Below, piece by piece: positions 6,306-13,187 of a stretch of DNA of 13,380 bases. Each line of letters starts with the position of its first letter. Positions within the stretch are counted from its first letter, which is position 1. Position numbers and translations under genes: made by a program. The notes under the pieces are model-generated. The model made no database searches. It had not been told where the DNA came from and saw only the letters and a list, made by a program, of their open reading frames with translations. This stretch comes from an uncultured Eubacteriales bacterium (GTDB taxonomy: Bacteria > Bacillota > Clostridia > Oscillospirales > Oscillospiraceae), in assembly GCA_900552725.1 (NCBI GenBank), contig USAT01000049.1, positions 1-13,380 on the forward strand, read 5' to 3'.

Positions 6306-7016
6306 TTACGGGTTTCCCAAGGTTAGTCCTGCCTCAATTTTAATTTCGCTAGTGGGTATCTCAAGTCCCCAGTTATCCCATCCGAGATGATTGCTTCTGG
6401 CAAATAGTTCAATTTTTTCCTGTTCCGGAAACATTTTTGTAATTCCATCAATGACCTCTGTTGGCTTTACACTGTGCGCACCTCTATGAACGGTGACCAT
6501 TTGCCTGACGTTTCTTGCACCGCGCGGCTGAGGAAACTTGCCTTTCTTAAATGCCAGAACAAACTCTGTCTGGCTAAGTGTATACCGCCCTGGATTGTGA
6601 ACCATTTTGTCCCACACAAAAGCAATGGTCTTATATTCAAACCCCCAAGCCTCTCCAAGTTCAATGGAATTAGCCATCTGCGGCCCGGTTGTCCACATGA
6701 ATAAGATACAATCCTCATCGGAAATAGACGCAACATCCAGTTTCTTCAAGTCTTTGAGCTTTATCGTCGGATATTTAAACTCGGCTGAACTTAAAAAGAT
6801 TTTTTTTTCAAATCCCTCATTTTCGCATTTGATTACAGTTTTGTCATATTGCATTTTTCCGCCATAATCCCATGGTGGGTCTGCGTAAATGACCTGATAT
6901 TTCTTATCTGGTAAACGCGGATACATATCTTCAAGGGGGTTGACCTTTGTCCGCTTTTTTTGTTGGATGCTATATAACGAATATGCAGTTGTGTTTTTCT
7001 TTTGATTGTTCGCCAT
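6306..7016 (-). CDS. MT-A70/M.MunI-type adenine-N6 DNA methyltransferase
   Basis: This encodes 236 residues. The ATG at 7016 is chosen because GGAG lies 6 bases upstream; in-frame starts at 7028 and 7037 (GTG) lack a site. The catalytic motif DPPW (46-49) in YQVIYADPPWDYGGK is diagnostic of the MT-A70/M.MunI group, which methylates N6 of adenine. The C-terminal part holds HSVKPTEVIDGI (181-192) and KIELFAR (201-207), the motif X and AdoMet-binding motif I, in the beta-type order. The divergent C protein and MunI-like nuclease make it the protective half of a type II system, probably modifying CAATTG. The DNA is visibly AT-richer than on either side, suggesting transfer. Confidence 0.88.
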   Translation of the reverse strand: MANNQKKNTTAYSLYSIQQKKRTKVNPLEDMYPRLPDKKYQVIYADPPWDYGGKMQYDKTVIKCENEGFEKKIFLSSAEFKYPTIKLKDLKKLDVASISDEDCILFMWTTGPQMANSIELGEAWGFEYKTIAFVWDKMVHNPGRYTLSQTEFVLAFKKGKFPQPRGARNVRQMVTVHRGAHSVKPTEVIDGITKMFPEQEKIELFARSNHLGWDNWGLEIPTSEIKIEAGLTLGNP

Positions 7017-7055
7017 ATGAATCTCCATTTTGCTCACTGATGTTTGTCGTAGACA

Positions 7056-7084
7056 ATTATAGCCTGTAGTCTATTTATAGTCAA
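7056..7084 (-). promoter_or_regulatory. methyltransferase promoter with operator-like repeats
   Basis: On the minus strand TTGACT (7084-7079) and perfect TATAAT (7061-7056) have a 17-base spacer. GACTATA and GGCTATA recur as direct repeats 18 bases apart (minus 7082-7076 and 7064-7058) across the promoter boxes. This resembles C-protein half-sites, so the controller may turn down methyltransferase synthesis, as known for other C-controlled systems. Confidence 0.65.
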
Positions 7085-7091
7085 GATGTGT

Positions 7092-7135
7092 GTTACTTAT
7101 AATCCGTTGTCTTAAAAACGTCAAACGCATACAAT
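7092..7135 (+). promoter_or_regulatory. C-box operators and promoter of the C-endonuclease genes
   Basis: The promoter is TTGTCT (7107-7112), 17 bases, TACAAT (7130-7135). Upstream of and over the -35 lie two C-box-like elements, ACTTATAATCCGTT (7095-7108) and GTCTTAAAAACGTC (7109-7122). The pattern ACTTATAnTCCGT is what I remember from the Esp1396I operator. An upstream site for activation and a site overlapping the promoter for repression is the usual C-protein layout. Confidence 0.55.
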
Positions 7136-7159
7136 TATGTCGAACAGAGAGGTGCTCCT

Positions 7160-7366
7160 ATGATTACAAAGCAGTTTGGAGAGAGGATTCGAGATCTCAG
7201 AAATGCCAAAGGTTTGAGCCAAGAAAAATTTGCACTGTCAATCGACATGGATAGAACTTATTATGCTTCTGTAGAGAGCGGTAAGCGAAATGTCTCTATC
7301 AATAATATTGATAAGATCGCTCGTGGGTTTGGCGTTTCGCTTGAAGAACTTTTCAAGGGACTATAG
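7160..7366 (+). CDS. restriction-modification controller (C) protein, XRE family
   Basis: This encodes 68 residues, almost entirely an XRE/Cro helix-turn-helix (about 8-60): ERIRDLRNAKGLSQEKFA, then DMDRTYYASVESGKRN and a C-terminal GVSLEELF. Size, sequence and position are those of C proteins, which dimerise on tandem operators, first activating and then repressing their own gene and the endonuclease. This delays cutting until the new host is methylated. It starts after AGAGAGG at 7145-7151 and lies 11 bases ahead of the endonuclease in the same direction. Confidence 0.87.
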   Translation: MITKQFGERIRDLRNAKGLSQEKFALSIDMDRTYYASVESGKRNVSINNIDKIARGFGVSLEELFKGL

Positions 7367-7377
7367 GGAGGTTACAT

Positions 7378-8004
7378 ATGGCAGGTAATGCACTAAGAAA
7401 GAGAGATAACTGGCAAACCGAATCTGGTCCAGGCGGACTTGCGGGCTCTGCCGAAAAAGATTTGATTGCAGCGCTCAGGAAGAATCTTGATTTATCCGTT
7501 TATGAGGTCAATGATCACCCAACAGACTTAAAGCACCTGTATGAACATGTAGTACTGTCAGAGAAAACATTATCTGAAATATTCAATCCCAGCAAGGCGG
7601 CTATGAAGAATGCGCAAAAAAGAGGCTGGGGTGTATCTCCGGACTTTTCCATTCGCAATAAGAAAAGCGGTAAGATTCTCTTTGGTGAAATAAAACGCCA
7701 AGATGGCTGGGTTGAGGGAAAAGAGCCTAGTGCGGGACGCGGTAATGCACATGAGAGAATGTGTAAGCTGTTTACACCTGGACTTATGAAGAAGTATAGA
7801 GAGCTAAGCGGAATTACAAGTGAAGATATACTGCCATTCTGGGTCGTGCTGGAGGGGGATATTACCCGTGATCCAAAACGCAACAGAGAAATTGCGTTTT
7901 GGTTTGATCAATATGATAAGAACTATTTTATGTGGCGTCCTCAGATGACAGATAAGGATCTTGTCGAGCATTTCAACAAATATCTGAAGCCGTATCTTGA
8001 TTAA
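7378..8004 (+). CDS. MunI-like type II restriction endonuclease
   Basis: This encodes 208 residues with a GGGAGG site just upstream, co-transcribed with the C gene. The sequence closely follows what I remember of MunI, which cuts C/AATTG. It has the stretch WGVSPDF (84-90), GEIKRQDGWVEGK (103-115), then PSAGRGNAHER (117-127), the region that reads the target in MunI, and LPFWVVLEGDITRDPKR (152-168). The PD-(D/E)XK active site is D89, E104 and K106, with the same spacing as MunI D83, E98 and K100. No truncation is visible, so the enzyme should be active. Specificity CAATTG is inferred from the similarity. By eye I found no CAATTG in this window. Confidence 0.9.
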   Translation: MAGNALRKRDNWQTESGPGGLAGSAEKDLIAALRKNLDLSVYEVNDHPTDLKHLYEHVVLSEKTLSEIFNPSKAAMKNAQKRGWGVSPDFSIRNKKSGKILFGEIKRQDGWVEGKEPSAGRGNAHERMCKLFTPGLMKKYRELSGITSEDILPFWVVLEGDITRDPKRNREIAFWFDQYDKNYFMWRPQMTDKDLVEHFNKYLKPYLD

Positions 8005-8009
8005 ATAGT

Positions 8010-8050
8010 GTAATAAATATCCTCCGGCTATGCCGGAGGATATTTATTAC
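8010..8050. terminator. long bidirectional terminator at the island's right border
   Basis: Nineteen-base arms (8010-8028 and 8032-8050) are exactly complementary around loop TAT. The inner GC-rich part, ATCCTCCGGC, is flanked by AT-rich tails that can act as U-tracts either way. It begins 5 bases after the endonuclease stop and faces the convergent DUF3592 gene. Confidence 0.87.
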
Positions 8051-8058
8051 GCGATAAG

Positions 8059-8526
8059 TTATAGTCCGTACATGATCATTTCCCAAATCAGCAGGATCTC
8101 CGCCAGCAGGCAGAACGCCGCGAACACGAAGAAGATCCCGCCGCCCAACAGGGGCTTGCGGGGCTTATCCTCCCGGATCAGGTCAGGCCGCTTGGGGTCG
8201 TAATACCCCGTCACCTGCCGTCCCACGCCCTTATTGCTGCCCCAGTCCTGGTTGCTGGAATAGGTGTAGGTCTTGCCGTCCACTGTGTACTCATAGGTGG
8301 GCAGATGAACCGTATACCGGGCCAGCCGGCTGGTGCCGTCCTCCTGATCCTCCCAGCGTTCCACGTTCTCTTCCCGCAGATCCACCACCGTCATGGTGGC
8401 GGTGCCGGTATACCGCTGCTTGTCGTCCTCGTAAGCCTTGATGGCGCCCTTTCGATTGCGGAGTCCCAGCCATATCATCAGCGCACACACCACGGCCAGG
8501 ATCAATGCGGGGATCAGATTTTCCAT
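8059..8526 (-). CDS. DUF3592 membrane protein
   Basis: This encodes 155 residues. The ATG at 8526 follows GGAGGAG. A transmembrane helix lies near the N-terminus (about 4-22, IPALILAVVCALMIWLGL) and another near the C-terminus (about 127-150, rich in Phe, Ala and Leu). Between them is a beta-rich domain with TGTATMTVVDLRE, YEYTVDGKTYTYSS and a VTGYYDPKRPDLI motif, which is the DUF3592 pattern (YDP-x-x-P). The middle domain is expected outside or at the membrane; the function of the family is not established. It has its own promoter and no obvious link to the restriction island beside it. Confidence 0.75.
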   Translation of the reverse strand: MENLIPALILAVVCALMIWLGLRNRKGAIKAYEDDKQRYTGTATMTVVDLREENVERWEDQEDGTSRLARYTVHLPTYEYTVDGKTYTYSSNQDWGSNKGVGRQVTGYYDPKRPDLIREDKPRKPLLGGGIFFVFAAFCLLAEILLIWEMIMYGL

Positions 8527-8568
8527 AGTCTCTCCTCCAAAAGATAGAATCGGGTTCCCTGTAAGATC

Positions 8569-8597
8569 AGTGTACCGTAAAATTCCCGCCCGGTCAA
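8569..8597 (-). promoter_or_regulatory. promoter of the DUF3592 gene
   Basis: On the minus strand TTGACC (8597-8592) and TACACT (8574-8569) are separated by 17 bases, about 45 bases upstream of the start. Confidence 0.6.
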
Positions 8598-8608
8598 CCG
8601 CCTGCGGC

Positions 8609-8645
8609 AAAAAAAGGACGTGCCCCGGGGGGACACGTCCTTTTT
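8609..8645. terminator. bidirectional terminator between lipoprotein and DUF3592 genes
   Basis: GGACGTG (8616-8622) and CACGTCC (8634-8640) pair, with further CCC/GGG pairs inside one mismatch. Seven As precede and five Ts follow, so it works for the minus-strand lipoprotein gene ending at 8655. Confidence 0.8.
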
Positions 8646-8654
8646 CGCGGTATG

Positions 8655-9287
8655 TCACTTCTGGATGGCGCTGAAGAAGCCCATCATCTCGTCGGTGTGA
8701 TCCTCCACATAGCTGGTGAAGGTCACCACGCAGATGTACTGCTCCACCGGGATGCAGACCTGCAGGGACCGGGCGGGGAAGCCGTTGTAGACGGCGGTGG
8801 TCAGGATGCTGCTGTACTCGCTGCCCAGAAAGCTGGTGGTCTGGGCGGCGGAGGTCACGTCCTCCATACCGTCGATGCTCTCATAGGCGGCGGTGGCCTG
8901 GGCGATGCCCTCGGTCAGAAAGGCGTCCATGTCGATGGCGGTCTTGCCGTCTGTCACCTTGTCCACGGTGATGCTGACCCACTGGCGTCCGTCCTCGGTC
9001 ATCAGATACATGTCCTGTACCTGGCTGCCCGCCTCCAGCCGCTGGCGCATCTCCGCCACCAGCGCCTCGTCCGTCATGCTGTCCAGGGCGATGTCGTTCA
9101 GCGCGGCGATCTCCTCGTCGCTGAGATAGCTGTACGTCTCCGGCGCGGTGCACGTCAGACCCAAAAAGTCACTGGTATACGTCTGGCCCTCCACGCTGCC
9201 CCGCTGGAAGGACTTCTGCCCGGCGGCGCAGGCCGTCAGCAGCAGCGCCAGCACCAACAGCATGGCGGGAAATGTTACTCGTTTCAC
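8655..9287 (-). CDS. lipoprotein of unknown function
   Basis: This encodes 210 residues. The start is a GTG at 9287, supported by AGGAGG 7 bases upstream and by the fact that it yields a clean signal: KR, a hydrophobic stretch (6-17) and lipobox LTAC with Cys20. The mature protein should be lipid-anchored on the outer face of the membrane. The remainder has alternating short helices and strands, for example SDFLGLTCTAPETYSYLSD (39-57) and a C-terminal YICVVTFTSYVEDHTDEM. It looks like the small secreted lipoproteins common in gut Clostridia whose fold copes with envelope or surface roles, but I cannot name a family. It is a single-gene unit with its own promoter and terminator. Confidence 0.78.
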   Translation of the reverse strand: MKRVTFPAMLLVLALLLTACAAGQKSFQRGSVEGQTYTSDFLGLTCTAPETYSYLSDEEIAALNDIALDSMTDEALVAEMRQRLEAGSQVQDMYLMTEDGRQWVSITVDKVTDGKTAIDMDAFLTEGIAQATAAYESIDGMEDVTSAAQTTSFLGSEYSSILTTAVYNGFPARSLQVCIPVEQYICVVTFTSYVEDHTDEMMGFFSAIQK

Positions 9288-9348
9288 GGGGGTTCCTCCT
9301 TTGTCTGCGCGCCGGCCCACAGGGCCGATGCGCGGTGCATATGAAAGA

Positions 9349-9377
9349 ATTATAGTGCAAAACAGCCTTTCCGTCAA
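9349..9377 (-). promoter_or_regulatory. promoter of the lipoprotein gene
   Basis: On the minus strand TTGACG (9377-9372) and perfect TATAAT (9354-9349) have a 17-base spacer, about 60 bases upstream of the GTG start. Confidence 0.78.
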
Positions 9378-9404
9378 GTGAACAGTATTTTCCATGATAT
9401 TTTT

Positions 9405-9441
9405 AAGAAGAAAAGGGGCCGAAAGGCCCCTTTTTCTTCTT
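9405..9441. terminator. bidirectional terminator with GAAA loop
   Basis: AAGAAGAAAAGGGGCC (9405-9420) pairs with 9425-9441, with one extra T, around the loop GAAA. The A-rich and T-rich tails serve both directions. It follows the B3/B4 protein stop directly on the minus strand. Confidence 0.85.
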
Positions 9442-10122
9442 TTATATGATCTCCGGCACAACGATCTCGCCGCTGCCGCCGCAGTATTTCTCCGTCTCCG
9501 CGATGAGCTTGCGGGCGGTGTCCCACAGCAGCTCGTCGGGGGTGGCCTTGTTGCCCTGCACGATGTAGAAAACGTTTTTCGCCGTCTCCTCCACCGCCGT
9601 CTTGTTCACCTGCCGGATCTCCAGGCGGCACAGCACCTCGTTGCTGTCGTCGCAGTAGCTGTACTCGTGGGGCGCGACGGGGATGGGCTCGGTCTGGCCC
9701 AGGGGCACGAACCGCTCGGTGCCGTCGGTAAAGCGCAGCGTCACGTTGCCGTCCACCTTGTCGATGTTGTGGGCGCCCAGTGCCAGCTTGCTCTCCAGCG
9801 ACAGCAGGTTGTAGATGTCCACCGCCGTGTTGATGTAGAACATGTCACCCTGGTTCTTCTTCAGCAGCTTGATGAGGTTCTCGCTGGCGGGGATGTTCTT
9901 CCGCCGCTTCACGCCCGTCTCGTCGTGAAGGATGTTGAAGCCCTCCAGCACCAGGTCGGCGTGTACGTCCAGTTCCGCGTACTGCGCATAAAGCTCGTGG
10001 AGCTTCTGGGTGCGATAGGCCTTCCACTCGTCGGACTCCACCGTGTTGTCCATGCCGCGGATCACGGGGAACAGGATCTTCACGCCTGCGTCCAGCACGG
10101 CCTGCTGTACGAAAAATTTCAT
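9442..10122 (-). CDS. freestanding B3/B4 domain protein
   Basis: This encodes 226 residues with AGGAGG ahead of the ATG. The central and C-terminal parts match the B3/B4 domain of the phenylalanyl-tRNA synthetase beta chain: PASENLIKLL (78-87), GDMFYINTAVDIYNL (92-106), LALGAHNIDK (113-122), TDGTERFVPLGQ (132-143) and the charged YCDDSNEVLCRLEIRQ (156-171). In the synthetase this domain edits mischarged tRNA. Freestanding forms are common but little characterised, so amino-acid or aminoacyl-tRNA hydrolysis is only a possibility. It lies 18 bases downstream of the lyase gene and is probably co-transcribed with it. Confidence 0.8.
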   Translation of the reverse strand: MKFFVQQAVLDAGVKILFPVIRGMDNTVESDEWKAYRTQKLHELYAQYAELDVHADLVLEGFNILHDETGVKRRKNIPASENLIKLLKKNQGDMFYINTAVDIYNLLSLESKLALGAHNIDKVDGNVTLRFTDGTERFVPLGQTEPIPVAPHEYSYCDDSNEVLCRLEIRQVNKTAVEETAKNVFYIVQGNKATPDELLWDTARKLIAETEKYCGGSGEIVVPEII

Positions 10123-10140
10123 AGTCAGCGTCCTCCTCTC

Positions 10141-11352
10141 TCAGTGACCCAGCGCCTGATCCAGATCGGCGATGATGTCGTCGGCGTCCTCCAGACCCAC
10201 CGACATGCGGATCATGCCGTCGGTGATGCCCGCCGCCTCACGTACCTCCTTGGGGATCATGGTGTGGGTCATGGCCGCCGCCTGCTCCACCAGCGTCTCC
10301 GTATCGCCCAGGGATACCGCCAGGGTGCACAGCTTCAGGCTGTTGATGAACTTCTTGCCGGCCGCCAGACCGCCCTTCACGTCGAAGGTGATCATGCCGC
10401 CGCCGCCCCGCATCTGCTTCTTGGCGATGTCGCACTGGGGGTTGGACTCCAGGAAGGGATAGCGCACCGTCTCGATACGGGGATCGGCCTCCAGCCACCG
10501 GGCGATTTTCAGGGCGTTTTCGTTGTACTGCCGCATGCGGACGCCCAGGGTCTTGATGCCCCGGCAGATCAGGAAGGCGGTGAAGGGTGCCATCACCGCA
10601 CCGAAGTGCATCAGCGTGCCCAGACGGCACTGGCGCAAAAACTCGGTGTCGTTGGAGATCACCGCGCCGCCCAGCAGGTCGCCATGACCGCCGATGTACT
10701 TGGTCAGGCTGTGGATGACCACGTCCACGCCCAGATCCAGGGGATTGGTGTTGTAAGGGGTGGCGAAGGTGTTGTCCACAAAGACCTTCACGCCGTGGCG
10801 GTGGGCGATCTCGGCCACCTCCGCCAGATCCACCAGGATCATGGTGGGGTTGGCGGGGGTCTCCACATAGATGACCTTGGTGTTGGGCTTGATCAGGGGC
10901 TCCAGCTCCTCCAGATGATCGGCCCGGAAGGAGTCGTGCTCGATGCCGAACCGGGGCAGCCAGTCGCTGGTGATGTCCTCGGTGCCGGAGTACTTGGCCT
11001 TGGTGAAGATGACGTGGTCGCCGCATTTCAGCGCCGCGAACAGCGCACCGGCCACCGCGCCCATGCCGGAGGCATAGGACACCGCGCCCTTGCCGTGCTC
11101 CAGCGCCGCCAGCTTCTGCTCCATGTAGTCCAGGGACGGGTTGGTGATGCGGCTGTAGGCGAAGCTCTCGGCGTAGTCGCTGCACGCCTCCACGGCGTCG
11201 TCGGTGGAATCGAAATAGAAGGTAGAGGTCTGATAAATGGGCGGGATCAGGGAACCGTAGGGATCCCGGGGCTCACCGGCGTGAACCTCCACGGTGTCGA
11301 ATTTTACGTTCTCCGGCTGAAAATCCGGATGCTTCATGATCAACTGGCTCAT
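10141..11352 (-). CDS. trans-sulfuration PLP lyase (methionine gamma-lyase/cystathionine gamma-lyase family)
   Basis: This encodes 403 residues, the family's normal length. The chosen ATG at 11352 has only a weak GGGGGTG site. An upstream in-frame ATG at 11409 lies inside a terminator hairpin and is rejected. Signatures are YSRITNPS (67-74; the Tyr and Arg reach the PLP phosphate of the partner subunit), SGMGAV (95-100), VDNTFATPY (192-200; D193) and HSLTKYIGGH (214-223; PLP lysine K218). At the position where methionine gamma-lyase has Y-G-C-T, this protein has YSGT (121-124), so the substrate (methionine, homocysteine, cystathionine or cysteine) is uncertain. It would release sulfur from amino acids or serve trans-sulfuration, the opposite side of cysKE. 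Confidence 0.88.
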   Translation of the reverse strand: MSQLIMKHPDFQPENVKFDTVEVHAGEPRDPYGSLIPPIYQTSTFYFDSTDDAVEACSDYAESFAYSRITNPSLDYMEQKLAALEHGKGAVSYASGMGAVAGALFAALKCGDHVIFTKAKYSGTEDITSDWLPRFGIEHDSFRADHLEELEPLIKPNTKVIYVETPANPTMILVDLAEVAEIAHRHGVKVFVDNTFATPYNTNPLDLGVDVVIHSLTKYIGGHGDLLGGAVISNDTEFLRQCRLGTLMHFGAVMAPFTAFLICRGIKTLGVRMRQYNENALKIARWLEADPRIETVRYPFLESNPQCDIAKKQMRGGGGMITFDVKGGLAAGKKFINSLKLCTLAVSLGDTETLVEQAAAMTHTMIPKEVREAAGITDGMIRMSVGLEDADDIIADLDQALGH

Positions 11353-11365
11353 AGCGCACCCCCAT

Positions 11366-11411
11366 AAAAAATATGCTGACAGGCAGCTTGTTTTCTTGCC
11401 TGTCAGCATAT
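11366..11411 (-). terminator. terminator hairpin just ahead of the lyase gene
   Basis: On the minus strand ATATGCTGACAGGC (11411-11398) pairs exactly with 11384-11371 over a 13-base loop, followed by a run of Ts to 11366. It lies 59 bases after the LysR stop and ends 13 bases before the lyase ATG. It can be the LysR terminator, an attenuator, or both. A possible extended -10, TGA-TATGCT, overlaps its first arm, but there is no good -35 box. Confidence 0.8.
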
Positions 11412-11469
11412 CACATTTTTCGTCAGGAGGGAAATACCGGGTAGTTATGACGCCCCATAGGAAAAAGCT

Positions 11470-12384
11470 TTAGCCCTCCTGTGCGCCCAACTGCCGGGTC
11501 ATGCAGTCCAGAAAAGCCCGCTCGATGGGCCGCAGGGCCTTGCCCCGGATGCCGATCCAGCCGATGTCCACCCGGTCGTCGGTGTCGATGGGCACGCAGG
11601 CCACCTCCTGTGCCAGCCGGGGCGAGATGACGCCGGTGCCCACGTCATAGGCGTTGCAGCTCCGCATCAGCGCCGTACTGACGTACAGGTCGCTGATGTA
11701 CACCACCTTCCTGGGATAGAAGTTGGGCAGCATCATCTCCTCCGAGAAAAAGCCGGGGGAATCGGCGTTCTGCTCATACACGATGCAGTGGTAGTCCATC
11801 AGCTCCTCCGGCGTCACGAGCGCCCGCTTTGCCAGCGGGTGCTCTACGGAGAGAAAGGCGTGGGGCGCGGCCTGGGTCACGGCGTGGAACTCCAGGTTGT
11901 TGTCCTCCAGCACCTTCATCATGTGGCGGCGGTTCACGTCCGACAGGAAGATGACGCCCAGGTCGCTGTACTGCTTGGCCACGTCGTCGATGACGATCCC
12001 GGTCTGGGTCTGGTTCAGGCCCAGGGTGTACCGGTCGGCGTCCAGGCCGTCCACGAACTCCTCGAAGGCGCTGACCACAAAGTCGTAGTGCTGGCTGCTG
12101 ACGAAGAAGGAGGGCTTCGGCCCCTCGGCGTCGCTGTGGAAGTATTCGCTGATGTAGTCGGCGTCCCGCAGCAGGCGGTTGCTGAGCTTCAGCAGCTCCC
12201 GCCCCTCATTGGTGATGGCGATGCCGGTGGAGGAGCGGGTGAAGATGGTGATGCCCAGCTCCTCCTCCAGCGCGTTCACCAGGTTGCTGATGCTGGGCTG
12301 TGAGACGTACAGCTTCTGGGCGGCCCGGCTGAAGGAGCCGCATTTTTCCACCATAGAGACGTATTTCAGCTGCTGTAAGGTCAT
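11470..12384 (-). CDS. LysR family transcriptional regulator
   Basis: This encodes 304 residues with AGGAGG before the ATG. The N-terminal winged helix-turn-helix (about 3-60) is standard: GSFSRAAQKLYVSQPSISNL then LEEELGITIFTRS. The rest is the effector-binding domain, with no feature that names the ligand. The gene starts 12 bases after the GntR-family gene in the same direction and its binding site abuts that stop, so the two regulators are co-expressed. The sulfur amino-acid lyase directly downstream is the natural target, and a sulfur metabolite a natural effector; both are inference. LysR proteins usually act on a divergent promoter, which is absent here, so the target could also lie elsewhere. 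Confidence 0.9.
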   Translation of the reverse strand: MTLQQLKYVSMVEKCGSFSRAAQKLYVSQPSISNLVNALEEELGITIFTRSSTGIAITNEGRELLKLSNRLLRDADYISEYFHSDAEGPKPSFFVSSQHYDFVVSAFEEFVDGLDADRYTLGLNQTQTGIVIDDVAKQYSDLGVIFLSDVNRRHMMKVLEDNNLEFHAVTQAAPHAFLSVEHPLAKRALVTPEELMDYHCIVYEQNADSPGFFSEEMMLPNFYPRKVVYISDLYVSTALMRSCNAYDVGTGVISPRLAQEVACVPIDTDDRVDIGWIGIRGKALRPIERAFLDCMTRQLGAQEG

Positions 12385-12396
12385 GACGGCTCCTCC

Positions 12397-13119
12397 TTAA
12401 ACCTGCAGGTCGCGGCCCGCGGCCTTGGTGTGGGTCTGCATGGCGCTGCGGGCGGCCCGGCTGTCCTGCTGCTCGATGGCCTTGAGGATGATGGTGTGGG
12501 TGTCCAGGATCCGGCGGCCCAGATCCATCCGGCCCGCCTCGCTGAGGGTCAGCATCTTCTTGCGCAGCGTCTCCTTCTCCACGTTGCCCAGCACCTCGGT
12601 GACGATGATGGCCACCCGGTTGGCGCTGGCCCGGGCCAGCAGACTGTGGAACCGCACGTCCAGCTCGATGAACCGCGCGTAGTCCGCCAACGACTGCTCC
12701 GCCTCCGCCACGCACTGGCGCAGCTCGGACAGATCGGCCTCCGTGCGCCGCTTGGCGGCCCAGGCGGCAATGGTGGAGTCGTTGCTCTGCCGGTACTCAT
12801 TCAGCTCCGAGAGGGACACCTGGCTGAGCTGGATCATGTCCTTCAGCGGCTCCTCGGCGGCGTGGAGGCTCAGCTCCTGCACCACCGCGCCGGAGGCACC
12901 CTGTGTGGAGGTGACGTAGCCGCCCTGCTCCAGCCGCTTCAGCGCCTCCCGGATGGTGGGGCGGCTGCGCTGCAGCTCCGCCATCATGGCCCGCTCCGAG
13001 GGCAGCCGGTCGCCGGGCTTCAGCGCGCCGGAGGTGATCAGGGCGCGGAGCTGCTCGTAAATATCGTCGCTGGCCCGCTTGGCGGGATCCAGCTGAATGT
13101 GCAGTTCATGGGCTTCCAT
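12397..13119 (-). CDS. GntR family regulator, FadR/FCD subfamily
   Basis: This encodes 240 residues with AGGAGG 8 bases before the ATG. The N-terminal GntR winged helix is clear: DDIYEQLRALITSGALKPGD (18-37), then RLPSERAMMAELQRSRPTI (38-56) and REALKRLEQGGYV. The C-terminal all-helical FCD domain keeps the expected metal ligands D154 and H158 (ELDVRFH), H208 (DTHTII) and H230 (MQTH). These bind a metal that supports an acidic ligand such as a carboxylate or amino acid in related proteins. It heads a transcript with LysR, with a strong promoter, a palindrome at the start site suited to autoregulation and three direct repeats upstream. Confidence 0.9.
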   Translation of the reverse strand: MEAHELHIQLDPAKRASDDIYEQLRALITSGALKPGDRLPSERAMMAELQRSRPTIREALKRLEQGGYVTSTQGASGAVVQELSLHAAEEPLKDMIQLSQVSLSELNEYRQSNDSTIAAWAAKRRTEADLSELRQCVAEAEQSLADYARFIELDVRFHSLLARASANRVAIIVTEVLGNVEKETLRKKMLTLSEAGRMDLGRRILDTHTIILKAIEQQDSRAARSAMQTHTKAAGRDLQV

Positions 13120-13133
13120 GGGCGCCGCCTCCT

Positions 13134-13144
13134 TTGTTCAACAA
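13134..13144. promoter_or_regulatory. possible GntR operator
   Basis: TTGTTCAACAA is an 11-base perfect palindrome around a central base, lying at the expected transcription start and next to the ribosome binding site. It fits the GT-N3-AC core of FadR-type operators. It probably serves autorepression, but a palindrome of this size could be chance. Confidence 0.45.
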
Positions 13145-13150
13145 GGTAAG

Positions 13151-13179
13151 AGTATAGCAAAACCGGCCCGGAACGTCAA
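13151..13179 (-). promoter_or_regulatory. promoter of the GntR-LysR operon
   Basis: On the minus strand TTGACG (13179-13174) and TATACT (13156-13151) are separated by 17 bases, with transcription expected to begin near 13144. Confidence 0.78.
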
Positions 13180-13187
13180 GAAATACG

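Noticed and set aside
9394..11367. A 657-codon open frame on the plus strand opposite the B3/B4 and lyase genes
   Set aside because: It is a GC-rich antisense shadow: His/Gly/Leu/Val-rich translation without domains, and no ribosome site, while the opposite strand holds two clear enzyme families.
11353..11409. A leader peptide or N-terminal extension of the lyase beginning at the ATG at 11409
   Set aside because: It has no ribosome binding site, lies inside the terminator stem and its residues do not fit the family's N-terminus.
11412..11469. A SAM riboswitch or other known sulfur riboswitch ahead of the lyase
   Set aside because: The stretch is under 60 bases and lacks the S-box conserved elements; no multi-helix junction is apparent.
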